Positions 26,197 through 35,200 of a stretch of DNA of 64,000 bases are shown piece by piece (positions within the stretch are counted from its first letter, which is position 1; the number at the start of each line of letters is the position of its first letter). The translations under genes were made by a program, and so were the position numbers. The notes below the pieces were generated by a model. That model did no database searches, was not told the DNA's origin, and worked only from the letters and a program-made list of their open reading frames with translations. Origin of the DNA: Ornithinibacillus contaminans (GTDB lineage: Bacteria > Bacillota > Bacilli > Bacillales > Amphibacillaceae); assembly GCF_001038425.2 (NCBI RefSeq), contig NZ_LDPV02000053.1, positions 124,001 to 188,000 of the forward strand, given 5' to 3'.

Positions 26197-27717
26197 ATGC
26201 AAATAGAGATGAGTCATATACGGAAGTCATTTGGCAGTAATGATGTACTAAAGGATGTTTCCTTTTCGGTAAGGGGTGGCGAAATCTGTGCGTTGCTTGG
26301 GGAAAATGGCGCAGGTAAATCGACCCTAATGAATATACTCGGTGGGGTTTTGCCGATGGATTCTGGTGACATTTTAATCGACGGAGAAGTAGTGGACTTT
26401 GTAACACCGGTAGATTCGATGGAAGCGGGGATAGCGTTTATTCATCAGGAGTTAAATTTGATCAATGATCTGCCTATCTATGAAAATATGTTTCTCGGTC
26501 GAGAGATTAAAACGAAGCGTGGCGCACTTGATCTTCGCCAGATGTATGAAAAGACGGCAGATATTTTTGCAAAGATGAATGTTGACCTAGATCCGGCAAG
26601 AATGGTTGGGACGCTGGATGCTTCGTATAAACAGATTGTGGAAATCTGCCGGGCGATGCTCATGAATGCGTCAATCATTATTATGGATGAGCCAACTACT
26701 TCATTAACGGATTCTGAAATTGAACGTGTGTTTACGATGATGCGCACGTTGCAGTCCCATGATGTTGGGATTGTGTTTATTTCTCATAAACTTAATGAAG
26801 TGATGGATATTTGTAATCGGTACACGGTACTTCGAGATGGTAATTTAGTATCTGAAGGGGATGTACGTGACGTTACGAAAAAGGACTTGGCTAGCTATAT
26901 GGTCGGGTTTGATGTCCGAACAGAATCGTTACGAAGAGAGCGGGAAAATGAGGAACTTGGGGAAGAAGTTTTACGAGTAGAAGGATTAACCGATGGTAAC
27001 CATTTTCGTGATATTCACTTGCGGGTTCATGCCGGTGAAATTGTTGGGGTCACTGGACTATTAGGTGATGGCCGGAGTGAATTGTTTCAGGCGATTTTTG
27101 GAGCGGACTCCTACGCATTTGGGAAGATTTTTATCGATGGAAAAGAGGCTACGATAACTAGCACCTACCAAGCTATTAAACAAGGAATTGCTTATCTTCC
27201 GCGGAATCGAAAAGAAAATGGCATTTTAAAGGATATGGATATTTTTGAGAATGCATCGATTGCGACTTGGCCGATGTTTGCAAGGCGTGGCGTTATTGAT
27301 ACGTCAAAGCATGAAGCATTATTTGCAGAACAGCGAGATGCTTTGCGAATCAAAATGGGCAAGGAAACGGATAGTATTACAAGTTTATCCGGTGGAAATC
27401 AGCAAAAGATTGTCCTGTCCAAATGGTTAGCCGCAAACCCTAAGGTATTGATTTTAGATAATCCGACACAGGGTGTAGACGTTGGGGCGAAGGAAGATAT
27501 TTACGATATTATTTTAAAACTGGCGGAAGAAGGTATTGCTGTCATTGTCCTGTCTAGTGAGGCGGGGGAAATCATACGTGTCTGTGACCGGGCGCTGGTG
27601 ATGTATCATGGTGCCATTCAAGGTGAGGTGCGTGATGAGATGATGAATGAGCATACAATTATGAGATTGGCTACAGGCGGCGAGCTTAGCGAAGAGAAGG
27701 AGGTACACCAACCATGA
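26197..27717 (+). CDS. Sugar ABC transporter ATP-binding protein (tandem NBD, RbsA/MglA type)
   Basis: This 506-residue protein has two nucleotide-binding domains. NBD1 has Walker A GENGAGKST (35-43) and Walker B IIIMDEPTTSL. NBD2 has a degenerate Walker A (GLLGDGRSEL) but an intact LSGGNQQK signature and Walker B VLILDNPTQGVDVGAK. The NBD1 signature is unusual (LDASYKQ in place of the family's LS-x-x-QQQ). ATG 26197 gives the family start MQIEMSHIRKSFG; a TTG at 26179 is possible. Its stop overlaps the permease ATG. Confidence 0.92.
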   Translation: MQIEMSHIRKSFGSNDVLKDVSFSVRGGEICALLGENGAGKSTLMNILGGVLPMDSGDILIDGEVVDFVTPVDSMEAGIAFIHQELNLINDLPIYENMFLGREIKTKRGALDLRQMYEKTADIFAKMNVDLDPARMVGTLDASYKQIVEICRAMLMNASIIIMDEPTTSLTDSEIERVFTMMRTLQSHDVGIVFISHKLNEVMDICNRYTVLRDGNLVSEGDVRDVTKKDLASYMVGFDVRTESLRRERENEELGEEVLRVEGLTDGNHFRDIHLRVHAGEIVGVTGLLGDGRSELFQAIFGADSYAFGKIFIDGKEATITSTYQAIKQGIAYLPRNRKENGILKDMDIFENASIATWPMFARRGVIDTSKHEALFAEQRDALRIKMGKETDSITSLSGGNQQKIVLSKWLAANPKVLILDNPTQGVDVGAKEDIYDIILKLAEEGIAVIVLSSEAGEIIRVCDRALVMYHGAIQGEVRDEMMNEHTIMRLATGGELSEEKEVHQP

Positions 27718-28790
27718 AACTAGTAAAAAAATCAGAAGTGGAAACAAATCATGAGACAACAACAGGTAAGAGATCATTCGCGGGGTGGTTCCGGAATAAA
27801 TGGTCAACGGATCCGCTGTTTAGTATTTTAATAGCACTTATTATTATGGTTGTTTTACAGACGTTGACGTTGGGATTTGATTACGACTCCTTTGGGGAGT
27901 GGTTCCAATCGTGGACGAATAACTGGATAAATATTTTACGTAATAATGCTGGAGTGGGGATTATTGCGCTTGGGATGACGCTAGTAATTATGACTGGTGG
28001 GATTGATTTATCGGTTGGTTCTACCTTGGTTATTACGGGTGCATTTGCGATGTATCTATTGGATACTGGTGCACAGGGAATTCTAGGTGCGGTTGGCATA
28101 ACTGGAGTTCCGGCAATTATTTTGACGGTGATTCTTGTAATGGGATTTGGTTATCTACTCGGAGCGCTTATTGGTGTATCGATTACCAAAGGGATGGTGC
28201 CACCGTTTATTGCTACACTTGGGGCGATGATGATTTTCCGAAGTGTTACCCAGCATTTCACCCAAGGTTATAACACAACGGTGCCAGCGGAGTTCTTGCA
28301 GTTATCTAGCTTGAAAATTGGCAATCTGATGATCATGCCAATCCTTTACTGGGCAATCATCGCTGCAATTCTATATTATGTATCCAAGCGAACCGTTTTT
28401 GGTAGACAAATTATTGCGGTAGGCTCTAATGAGCGTGCGGCCAGATTGTCTGGGGTCAATATTCATAAAGTGAAGTTACGTGTGTATGCGTTGATGGGGC
28501 TACTTGTGTCAGTTGCAGCGATCATTCAAGTTTCTCGAATCGGCTCCATGGACTTTTCCAATGCCGGAAGAGGAGTGGAAATGGATGCCATCGCTGCCGC
28601 TGTAGTTGGTGGTACCAATATGCTTGGTGGACGAGGCTTTATACTTGGTACCGTATATGGCATGCTGATTATTGCTGTGATGAATAATTTATTAAACTTG
28701 TTCGGTGTACCGCCTTTCTTACGGGAGGCTTTTAAAGGGGTCATTGTGATTGTGGCGGTGTTATTACAGCGTAAGGAGAAGAGCGCTTAA
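27714..28790 (+). CDS. Sugar ABC transporter permease (RbsC type)
   Basis: This 358-residue membrane protein has about ten hydrophobic segments and the BPD_transp_2 motif region (MTGGIDLSVGSTLVITGA; later AAAVVGGTNMLGGRG), typical of RbsC/MglC. An N-terminal cytosolic extension of about 40 charged residues precedes the first membrane segment. Translation is coupled to the ATPase by an ATGA overlap with GAAGGAGG upstream. It is the last gene of the importer. Confidence 0.94.
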   Translation: MKLVKKSEVETNHETTTGKRSFAGWFRNKWSTDPLFSILIALIIMVVLQTLTLGFDYDSFGEWFQSWTNNWINILRNNAGVGIIALGMTLVIMTGGIDLSVGSTLVITGAFAMYLLDTGAQGILGAVGITGVPAIILTVILVMGFGYLLGALIGVSITKGMVPPFIATLGAMMIFRSVTQHFTQGYNTTVPAEFLQLSSLKIGNLMIMPILYWAIIAAILYYVSKRTVFGRQIIAVGSNERAARLSGVNIHKVKLRVYALMGLLVSVAAIIQVSRIGSMDFSNAGRGVEMDAIAAAVVGGTNMLGGRGFILGTVYGMLIIAVMNNLLNLFGVPPFLREAFKGVIVIVAVLLQRKEKSA

Positions 28791-28840
28791 TTGTTTTTAA
28801 TTGGCTGGGGGTTGGAAATTTAGGGTTTTGGAAAATGGGA

Positions 28841-29000
28841 GCAATGAGCTGGAGTGGGGATTATTAGCTTGAACGGGAGGAATATCGCTCGAAAAGGTGA
28901 GATATCGCTTGAACGGCAGGAACATCGCCCGAACTGCCCAAATATCGCTCAAACGGCAGAAACATCGCCCGAAACACCAAAATATCGCCCGAACTGAGCG
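28841..29000. repeat. 20-bp intergenic tandem repeat, about seven to eight units
   Basis: From 28861 to 29000 the sequence falls into seven consecutive units of exactly 20 bases. Unit starts at 28881, 28901, 28921, 28941, 28961 and 28981 are clearly related (consensus near AATATCGCCCGAACGGCAGA). The units at 28841 and 28861 are degenerate. There are no spacers, so it is not a CRISPR array. It lies between the importer and the lysine-riboswitch promoter. A minus-strand ORF runs through it but looks like a by-product. Confidence 0.9.
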
Positions 29001-29026
29001 CCAGCCTCCTGTGAAAAAATATCTGC

Positions 29027-29054
29027 TTGACAATTTTTCATAGTTTGATAATAT
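29027..29054 (+). promoter_or_regulatory. Promoter of the lysine-riboswitch transcript
   Basis: A consensus TTGACA (29027-29032) and TAATAT (29049-29054) with a 16-base spacer lie about 35 bases upstream of the L-box aptamer. Confidence 0.75.
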
Positions 29055-29084
29055 TGTATTTAATTTCATAAATGACCTTATCAT

Positions 29085-29262
29085 TCGATGAGGTAGAGGT
29101 GCGAGTAATAGGAGTAAACAATCGGAGTATGACATCGATGAGGATTGTTGAAAGGATTAGTTGCCGAAGCATAATGAAGGTCAAGTTCATTATTGCTGGG
29201 ATGTCTGCTGAATAAGGGGCATACTGTCATGCGAATTATGTGCATGGAGAACTACTGATCAG
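29085..29262 (+). promoter_or_regulatory. Lysine riboswitch (L-box)
   Basis: The conserved L-box blocks occur in order: GATGAGGTAGAGGTGCGAG, then GTTGAAAGGATTAGTTGCC followed by GAAGC, then TTGCTGGGATGTCTGCTGAA, GGGGCATACTGTCAT, and the closing strand ATGGAGAACTACTG. A terminator follows 25 bases later. Lysine should therefore switch off the transporter and probably the amidohydrolase genes downstream. Confidence 0.95.
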
Positions 29263-29287
29263 GATGGAGGATAACGTATTGTGTAAA

Positions 29288-29325
29288 CAGCAATGGTAGG
29301 TTATTTTCCTATCGTTGCTTTTTTG
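29288..29325 (+). terminator. L-box expression-platform terminator
   Basis: CAGCAATGGTAGG pairs with CCTATCGTTGCT around TTATTTT, followed by TTTTTTG. It lies between the aptamer and the transporter gene. The stretch 29326-29475 after it holds only the leader and a ribosome binding site. Confidence 0.88.
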
Positions 29326-29475
29326 TTTTCTAAAATTTTTCAAGTAAGTCTATGAATATGGACATTCGCCCAAGCTTGGATAGTTTATGAGAGACAAGTA
29401 ACCACAACAACACTATACCTTCAAGTTTTCTGTGTACATCCAACACAATTTGAAACGAAGAAAGGGATGTGCATC

Positions 29476-30876
29476 ATGAGTACAGAAACAGTTAAAGCAA
29501 AGAAAAAATTTGAATTTCCACATGGGTTTGTCATTTTATTTGGCCTAATGGCGTTGACGGCTTTATTAACGTATGTGATACCAGCAGGGGAATACGATCG
29601 AACAACCGATGAGAACGGTAGATCAATCGTGGTGGATGGTACGTATCATGCGGCTGATTCCAATCCAACTGGTTTTATGGAATTATTTGAATCCTTACAT
29701 ATCGGAATGGTTGAAGCGGCAGGAATCATCTTCTTTATTTTTATCGTTGGTGGAACGTTTGGTATTTTTCGGGCGACAAATACCATTGAAGCGGCATTTG
29801 GTTCGATTACGAAAAAAATGGCAGGGAAAGAGCTTTATTTAATTCCTGTGGTTATGTTGTTCTTCGCGATTTGCGGTGGAACTTGGGGAATGGCTGAGGA
29901 AGCTATTCCGTTCCTACTGATTGCAGTACCACTGGCGTTGATGCTAGGATTTGACTCGATTACTGGAGCAGCGATGATTCTGGCTGGAGTGTATGCTGGA
30001 TTTGGATCTGCTTTTATGAATCCATTTACCGTTGGTGTAGCACAAGGGATTGCTGGTTTGCCAACATTTTCTGGGATGGGTGTTCGATTTGTCTTTTGGT
30101 TGATTTTTGTTGGTGTCACAATTGCCTATGTGATGCTATATGCTCGCAAGGTAAAGAAGGACCCAACAAAGAGCTTAATGTATGAGGAAGATTTAAAGCG
30201 TGTGGTTGACCCAGAACTAATGCAACAGCAAACATTAACGAAACGTCAACTGGTTATTTTAGCAGTGCTGGTACTTACATTAGTTGGGTTGGCATTTGGG
30301 GTTATTTTGCAGGGCTGGTATATTACCGAGATTGCTGCATTGTTCTTGATTATGGGAATCGTTGTTGGGATTATTGGAAAAATGCGTGTGAATCAAATTG
30401 CAGAGTCTTTTGTTAAAGGCTGTGAGGAATTGGTCATGGGCGCCTTGATCGTGGGATTTGCATATGGGATTTTAACGATTTTACAAGAATCTCATACGAT
30501 TGATACGATTTTATATGCGGTATCCAATCTTGTTGCTGGATTACCTAGTGGGTTATCAGCACTTGGTATGTTCGTCACACAAAGTTTATTGAATTTCATT
30601 GTTCCATCTGGCAGTGGACAAGCTGCGATTAGTATGCCAATTATGGCTCCACTTGGCGATTTAGTAGGTGTAAGTCGTCAAACGGCTGTACTGGCATTCC
30701 AATACGGAGACGGTATCTCAAACATCTTCACACCAACAGCAGGAATCCTATTAGCGGCATTAGCTATCGCCAAAATACCTTGGATTAAATGGATGAAATG
30801 GGTCCTACCACTAATCCTAATCCAATACGCATTAGGCGCAATATTTGTGACAATAGCTCATATGTTCATTTGGTAG
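29476..30876 (+). CDS. YfcC family (DcuC superfamily) transporter under lysine control
   Basis: This 466-residue membrane protein has about 12 hydrophobic segments. Typical YfcC features are FVILFGLMALTALLTYVIPAGEY at the first helix, then GGTWGMAEEAIPFLLIAVPL and, near the end, VPSGSGQAAISMPIMAPLGD. The family is annotated as amino-acid or C4-dicarboxylate carriers. The L-box upstream makes lysine, a lysine derivative or a lysine-containing peptide the best substrate guess (inference). I use ATG 29476, correctly spaced from GAAAGGG, rather than 29467. Confidence 0.9.
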   Translation: MSTETVKAKKKFEFPHGFVILFGLMALTALLTYVIPAGEYDRTTDENGRSIVVDGTYHAADSNPTGFMELFESLHIGMVEAAGIIFFIFIVGGTFGIFRATNTIEAAFGSITKKMAGKELYLIPVVMLFFAICGGTWGMAEEAIPFLLIAVPLALMLGFDSITGAAMILAGVYAGFGSAFMNPFTVGVAQGIAGLPTFSGMGVRFVFWLIFVGVTIAYVMLYARKVKKDPTKSLMYEEDLKRVVDPELMQQQTLTKRQLVILAVLVLTLVGLAFGVILQGWYITEIAALFLIMGIVVGIIGKMRVNQIAESFVKGCEELVMGALIVGFAYGILTILQESHTIDTILYAVSNLVAGLPSGLSALGMFVTQSLLNFIVPSGSGQAAISMPIMAPLGDLVGVSRQTAVLAFQYGDGISNIFTPTAGILLAALAIAKIPWIKWMKWVLPLILIQYALGAIFVTIAHMFIW

Positions 30877-30880
30877 GGGA

Positions 30881-30909
30881 GTGCCTGTCACTTCCCGGGT
30901 TTTGTCGAA
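30881..30909 (-). repeat. Dispersed 30-nt repeat, copy 3
   Basis: GTGCCTGTCACTTCCCGGG followed by TTTTGTCGAA. It starts 5 bases after the YfcC stop codon and lies between that gene and the amidohydrolase. Confidence 0.85.
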
Positions 30910-30958
30910 TATTGTATGATAGAAGCAGCTAGAATGATAGACAGCGGAGGTTAGAGGC

Positions 30959-32122
30959 ATGTTAGATAATTTGTTTAGTAGACTCGAAGAAATATATCCG
31001 GAATTAGTAGAGTTACGTCGTGATTTTCATATGTATCCGGAGCTTTCCCATACGGAAGTGAATACACCTAAGAAGATTGCGGCATATTTAGAAAGTCTTG
31101 GAATTGATGTGAAAACTGGAGTAGGTGGAAGAGGAGTCGTTGGTACGTTAGAAGGTGGCAAGCCGGGGAAAACGATTGCCTTACGTGCTGATTTTGATGC
31201 CCTCCCAATTCAAGAAGAGACTGATGTACCGTATAAGTCTCAGGTTCCTGGCGTAATGCATGCGTGTGGACATGATTTGCATACAGCAGCCCTGCTTGGA
31301 GTTGCCAAAGTTCTAAGTGAAATCAAGGATGAAATCCCTGGTACAATCAAGTTTATTCATCAGTTTGCGGAGGAAGTGACACCTGGTGGTGCACAACCAA
31401 TGATTGCTGATGGTTGCTTGGATGGGGTTGATATGATTTACGGAGCGCATGTTATGTCTACTGAGGAGTATGGCACGGTTAGTGTGAAGGAGGGCTATGC
31501 TTCTACTGCACAGGATGATTTCAATATTGTTATTCGCGGAAAAGGTGGACATGGTTCGGAGCCACATTTAACTGTTGATCCGCTTGTTACCGGAAGCCAA
31601 TTGGTGGTTAACTTACAGCAGATTGTTAGTCGCCGTGTGAATCCGTTGCAGGCAGCGGTTGTAACTGTAGGGTCATTTATTAGTGGTGGAGCGAACAATA
31701 TCATTCCAGATACCGCTACGATAAAAGGGACTGTTCGTACGTATGATGAAGAAGCTCGGTCGATAATTGAGGCAGCGATGGAGCAGGTTACGAAAGCTAC
31801 TTGTGCAGCTAACGGAGCGTCGGTTGACTTTGAATATGTGAAGGATTGTCCATCGATTTATAATGATCCAGATGAAACAAAGCGTGTAGCAGAAATTGGT
31901 GCTCGTTTATTCGGAAAAGAAAATCTGATAACAGGAATTCCAATGGCAGGAAGTGAGGATTTTTCTTACTATCAGAAAGAAATCCCAGGTGTCTACTTTA
32001 CAGTAGGTGGCAAAAATGCAGCAATTGGCGCTGACTACCCACACCATCACCCCAAATTCAATATAGACGAACGAGCTATCGTGAATATCGGAAAGATGTT
32101 TGTAAGTTTAGTACTTGGATAA
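30959..32122 (+). CDS. M20 family amidohydrolase/aminoacylase
   Basis: This 387-residue zinc enzyme is of the M20D (HipO/IAA-amidohydrolase) type. Metal ligands are in HACGHDLHTAAL (Cys103, His105), FAEEVTPGG (Glu138/139) and GAHVMST (His164), with His in the C-terminal AGSEDFSYY region. It removes an acyl group from an N-acyl amino acid or splits a small peptide. It follows the L-box-controlled transporter with only copy 3 of the repeat between them, so the pair probably imports and hydrolyses a lysine conjugate. The ribosome binding site is AGCGGAGG. Confidence 0.92.
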   Translation: MLDNLFSRLEEIYPELVELRRDFHMYPELSHTEVNTPKKIAAYLESLGIDVKTGVGGRGVVGTLEGGKPGKTIALRADFDALPIQEETDVPYKSQVPGVMHACGHDLHTAALLGVAKVLSEIKDEIPGTIKFIHQFAEEVTPGGAQPMIADGCLDGVDMIYGAHVMSTEEYGTVSVKEGYASTAQDDFNIVIRGKGGHGSEPHLTVDPLVTGSQLVVNLQQIVSRRVNPLQAAVVTVGSFISGGANNIIPDTATIKGTVRTYDEEARSIIEAAMEQVTKATCAANGASVDFEYVKDCPSIYNDPDETKRVAEIGARLFGKENLITGIPMAGSEDFSYYQKEIPGVYFTVGGKNAAIGADYPHHHPKFNIDERAIVNIGKMFVSLVLG

Positions 32123-32128
32123 GTGGAG

Positions 32129-32159
32129 GGTGCCTGTCACTTCCCGGTTTTTGTCGGAA
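32129..32159 (-). repeat. Dispersed 30-nt repeat, copy 4
   Basis: GGTGCCTGTCACTTCCCGG and then TTTTTGTCGGAA, 6 bases after the amidohydrolase stop and ahead of its terminator. The final TCGGAA deviates from the usual TCGAA. Confidence 0.82.
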
Positions 32160-32181
32160 TTAGGCGCATAATTTTCAAAAA

Positions 32182-32222
32182 GAAAGAAGGGGCAGAATGA
32201 TTAATCTGTCCCTTCTTTTCTG
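32182..32222 (+). terminator. Terminator after the amidohydrolase gene
   Basis: AGAAGGGGCAGA pairs with TCTGTCCCTTCT around ATGATTAA, followed by TTTCTG. Confidence 0.85.
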
Positions 32223-32286
32223 TGTTTAGACGTGTAACCTTAGCCCTTAAGTCGTCAGCTAATCACTAGTGACTATGTTCTTCCTC

Positions 32287-35200
32287 TTAAAACCGTATCC
32301 CTTTTAAATCAATCTGTGCTCCAACAGGAATCACATCATGATTAAATAGATAGAATATCGGTGTTGTAAACTGGGTTTCACCGGCTGGAATCGTGATTTG
32401 TTCCAAGTGCCCAGATGTTAGTACTTGCTTATTGATGTACGTGTACGGCAGATTGGTAGAGTCGGTGATGATTTGCATCTGTTCCTTGCGATCCGCACAG
32501 CCAATCAACAAATTACGGTCAACGATGCTCTCGTTTTCCCCTTTACCGGCAACGATTTTCGTCCAATCTCCTTGTTTATCCTGTACACGAGCCCAATTGT
32601 CTTCAATGTTCTGGGCTGGTTTGAAATAAGCCTCATTTCGCCATTCCTTTTGCTGGAAAAATGTTCCCGTTTTCTGATTGATTTCACTAACGTGGCAAAG
32701 TACGGGCGCTCCTGGTAATACAAGGAAATATTGGTGATAGGTTAGCCCTTTATAATCCTTATTTTCTTTCACCAAGGTAGTAAGCTTAATTCCCTTCCAT
32801 TCATTCCCTTTATTATCGGTTACATTTGCAAAGGCAGCTGTACTCTTTTCCTTCATTAGAGAATTAGGACGAATTGCTCCTAAGCCACTCCATAATCCAC
32901 CAGACCAAGGATTCCACCATAATTTTGGATGTAGCGATGGAAACGAGGTATCCAACCATTCATGTCCTTGATACGTTAAGCTATGAAGCGTTGGGAAAAA
33001 TTCTGGTGACGCTTTTAATTGAATGATTCCGTTGTCAATTGTCCATGTATCAAAGCCCTGTTCCTCAAGTACTTCTGCTTTGATGTCGGTATTTTGTTGT
33101 TTAATTGCAATTGTTTGCCTTTCATGGACGCTGGCATCAAGTGCAGCCTTCGCTGTCACAACAGAAACGGCTGGCGCATTTTCAAGTGAAAGTGCAGTAG
33201 TCCATTCTGTTTGTTGTTCCTCGCGGTTAACGTGCCCTGTAATTGCAGCTGTTTTTGCATTGGTAATTGTTAGCTCCAATTCCCCGTTAAGGTAATTTGA
33301 TTTAAAATCTTTTACCATAACTGTCGCTGTTTCATCCTGGACAAATGGATTATTATTTTCCAATGAAACAGATACATGATTTACTGGCTGAACCTTTGGT
33401 GTGCCAAAGGATTGATTCGCATAAGAACGCAATGTTTCCACGTCATGAAATGCACCGATGGAAAAGTAAACCGGATCCGTTTGGATGGTGCTTTTTCCAG
33501 GGATTTCACCCAGATCGTGCTCCACATAAGTATACCAATTGCCAAAATGAATTTTGGTATCAGGATGCCAGCACATTCCGATTGGTTCATGAATTCCATT
33601 TACAAAGAGCCAATTCTCGGTAACTAGACTTTCATCCCAATATTCATAGGAGTTACCAATCGAGTCATTCATTTCCACGACGGCGCCGCGGAACGGAAGG
33701 ATTGCTTTTTCTAAATTAAGATAAATAGATTGGTTTAGCCAGATTGGCTGTGTGGTGCTGCCATCTAGTAAATTGTCAATCTCATAATAATTTTCTACAA
33801 GCCCCTCACCATACAGCTTCACGATGACATGCACCTTAATAGAAGGGAAGGCTGGTAATTCATAGGTTGCCTTTAATCCAATAGAACCCGAATCTTCCAT
33901 ATAGGTGACGGCGGTTGGTGTAGCCTTTGCAAATTCCTCTGAATATGGCTTCCCGAGCTTCGGTGTCAAAATGCGTATGCTGCTTTCTTTTTTCTTTCTT
34001 CCTGTAGTAATACTGTTCCCGCGTTTAGTTAATTCGGCAAAGTACTGACCATTATAAAGCTGGATGGTTTCTTCATCTTCCCCGTGGAATTGCGCACCAA
34101 TTGCTCGTAACGGAATCCCTATTTCACGCTCGAAATGGACTTCCTCGCCATTTTCTTTTCGCGCTTTGATGGCAAGTTTTTTGTAATAATATCCATGTGC
34201 TGTTACGGTAAAAGGCACAGGAATCGATACTTTTTCCTTTGGTCCAATTTCTATCTGTACCGTGCTTGTTGCCATCTGTACGAGAGACGAGGTAGGAAAT
34301 TCTAATTCATATTGCACTTTTTCAGGGAAATTATTTACGATGTCCAAGTAAAAAATATTTTCTTTTCCAATGAATGTTAATTCGTCAGCTAAAATAGCTT
34401 TTATTTGTGCTGGATATTTCGGTAAAATTCCTGTCTTGAACACCGCTTGTTTCCCGTTGATGGTTACATTGGTTTGAACGGTTGGATGTGTTTTGAAAGT
34501 ATCCTGTTCTTCTTGGATGCTATCTACATAAAAGCTCCCGGTTAACTCGATAGAATCTGTTACATCAATGGACTCCTGGAAGTTAAACGTAATATTTTTA
34601 TCATTTACTCCAGTTAAGTCAATGTGAAGTGGTTTACCCGATTTATTTTGCAGGCTGTACCGAATGTCATACTGATTACCGAATACTAATGGGTGTTGCT
34701 CGACTGTTGCTGATATAACGTAATCATCGGTTTCGATTAACCGAATACCTCTTCCAGTGCGCTCAAATTCCATGCGAAGGGAGGTGTTTGCTTTTTCCCA
34801 TGTGTATTCATAGTAATGAAACTCATTTTCTACGCGTCCGTCAGGCTCTACGACGATTTTGCGAGTGCTCATGTCATACCAGCTTGTATCCTCAAAGAAA
34901 TCCTGAACTGCTTCTGTGTGTAAAACAGTGGGCATGAAGTTCATTAAATGGGTTGTGTCGTCACGATCTTCCCAGAAGAAACCACATTTTTTATAAAGTG
35001 GAACTGCCTTGGTGTTCCCTGGCCACGTATACAAATCAAGTCGTGGCCATTTCAAATCGATTGCTTCCTGTAAGGCGGTTAAGAGTAATTTCTTCCCGAT
35101 TTTTTTGCCGTGATAATCATCACGAACGTTTAAAAGTGGAATGTAAAGCGCTCCGTCATCATCGCGATATTCACTAAAACCGCAATAACCGACTACTTTT

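Noticed and set aside
28841-29000. A CRISPR array
   Set aside because: Units are contiguous 20-mers without unique spacers, and no cas genes are present.
28797-29135. A 112-codon minus-strand ORF across the 20-bp repeats
   Set aside because: Its sequence is dictated by the repeat (recurrent RAIFW/RAMFL/FGRCFCRLSDIW stretches), it lacks a good ribosome binding site, and it covers the riboswitch promoter on the other strand.
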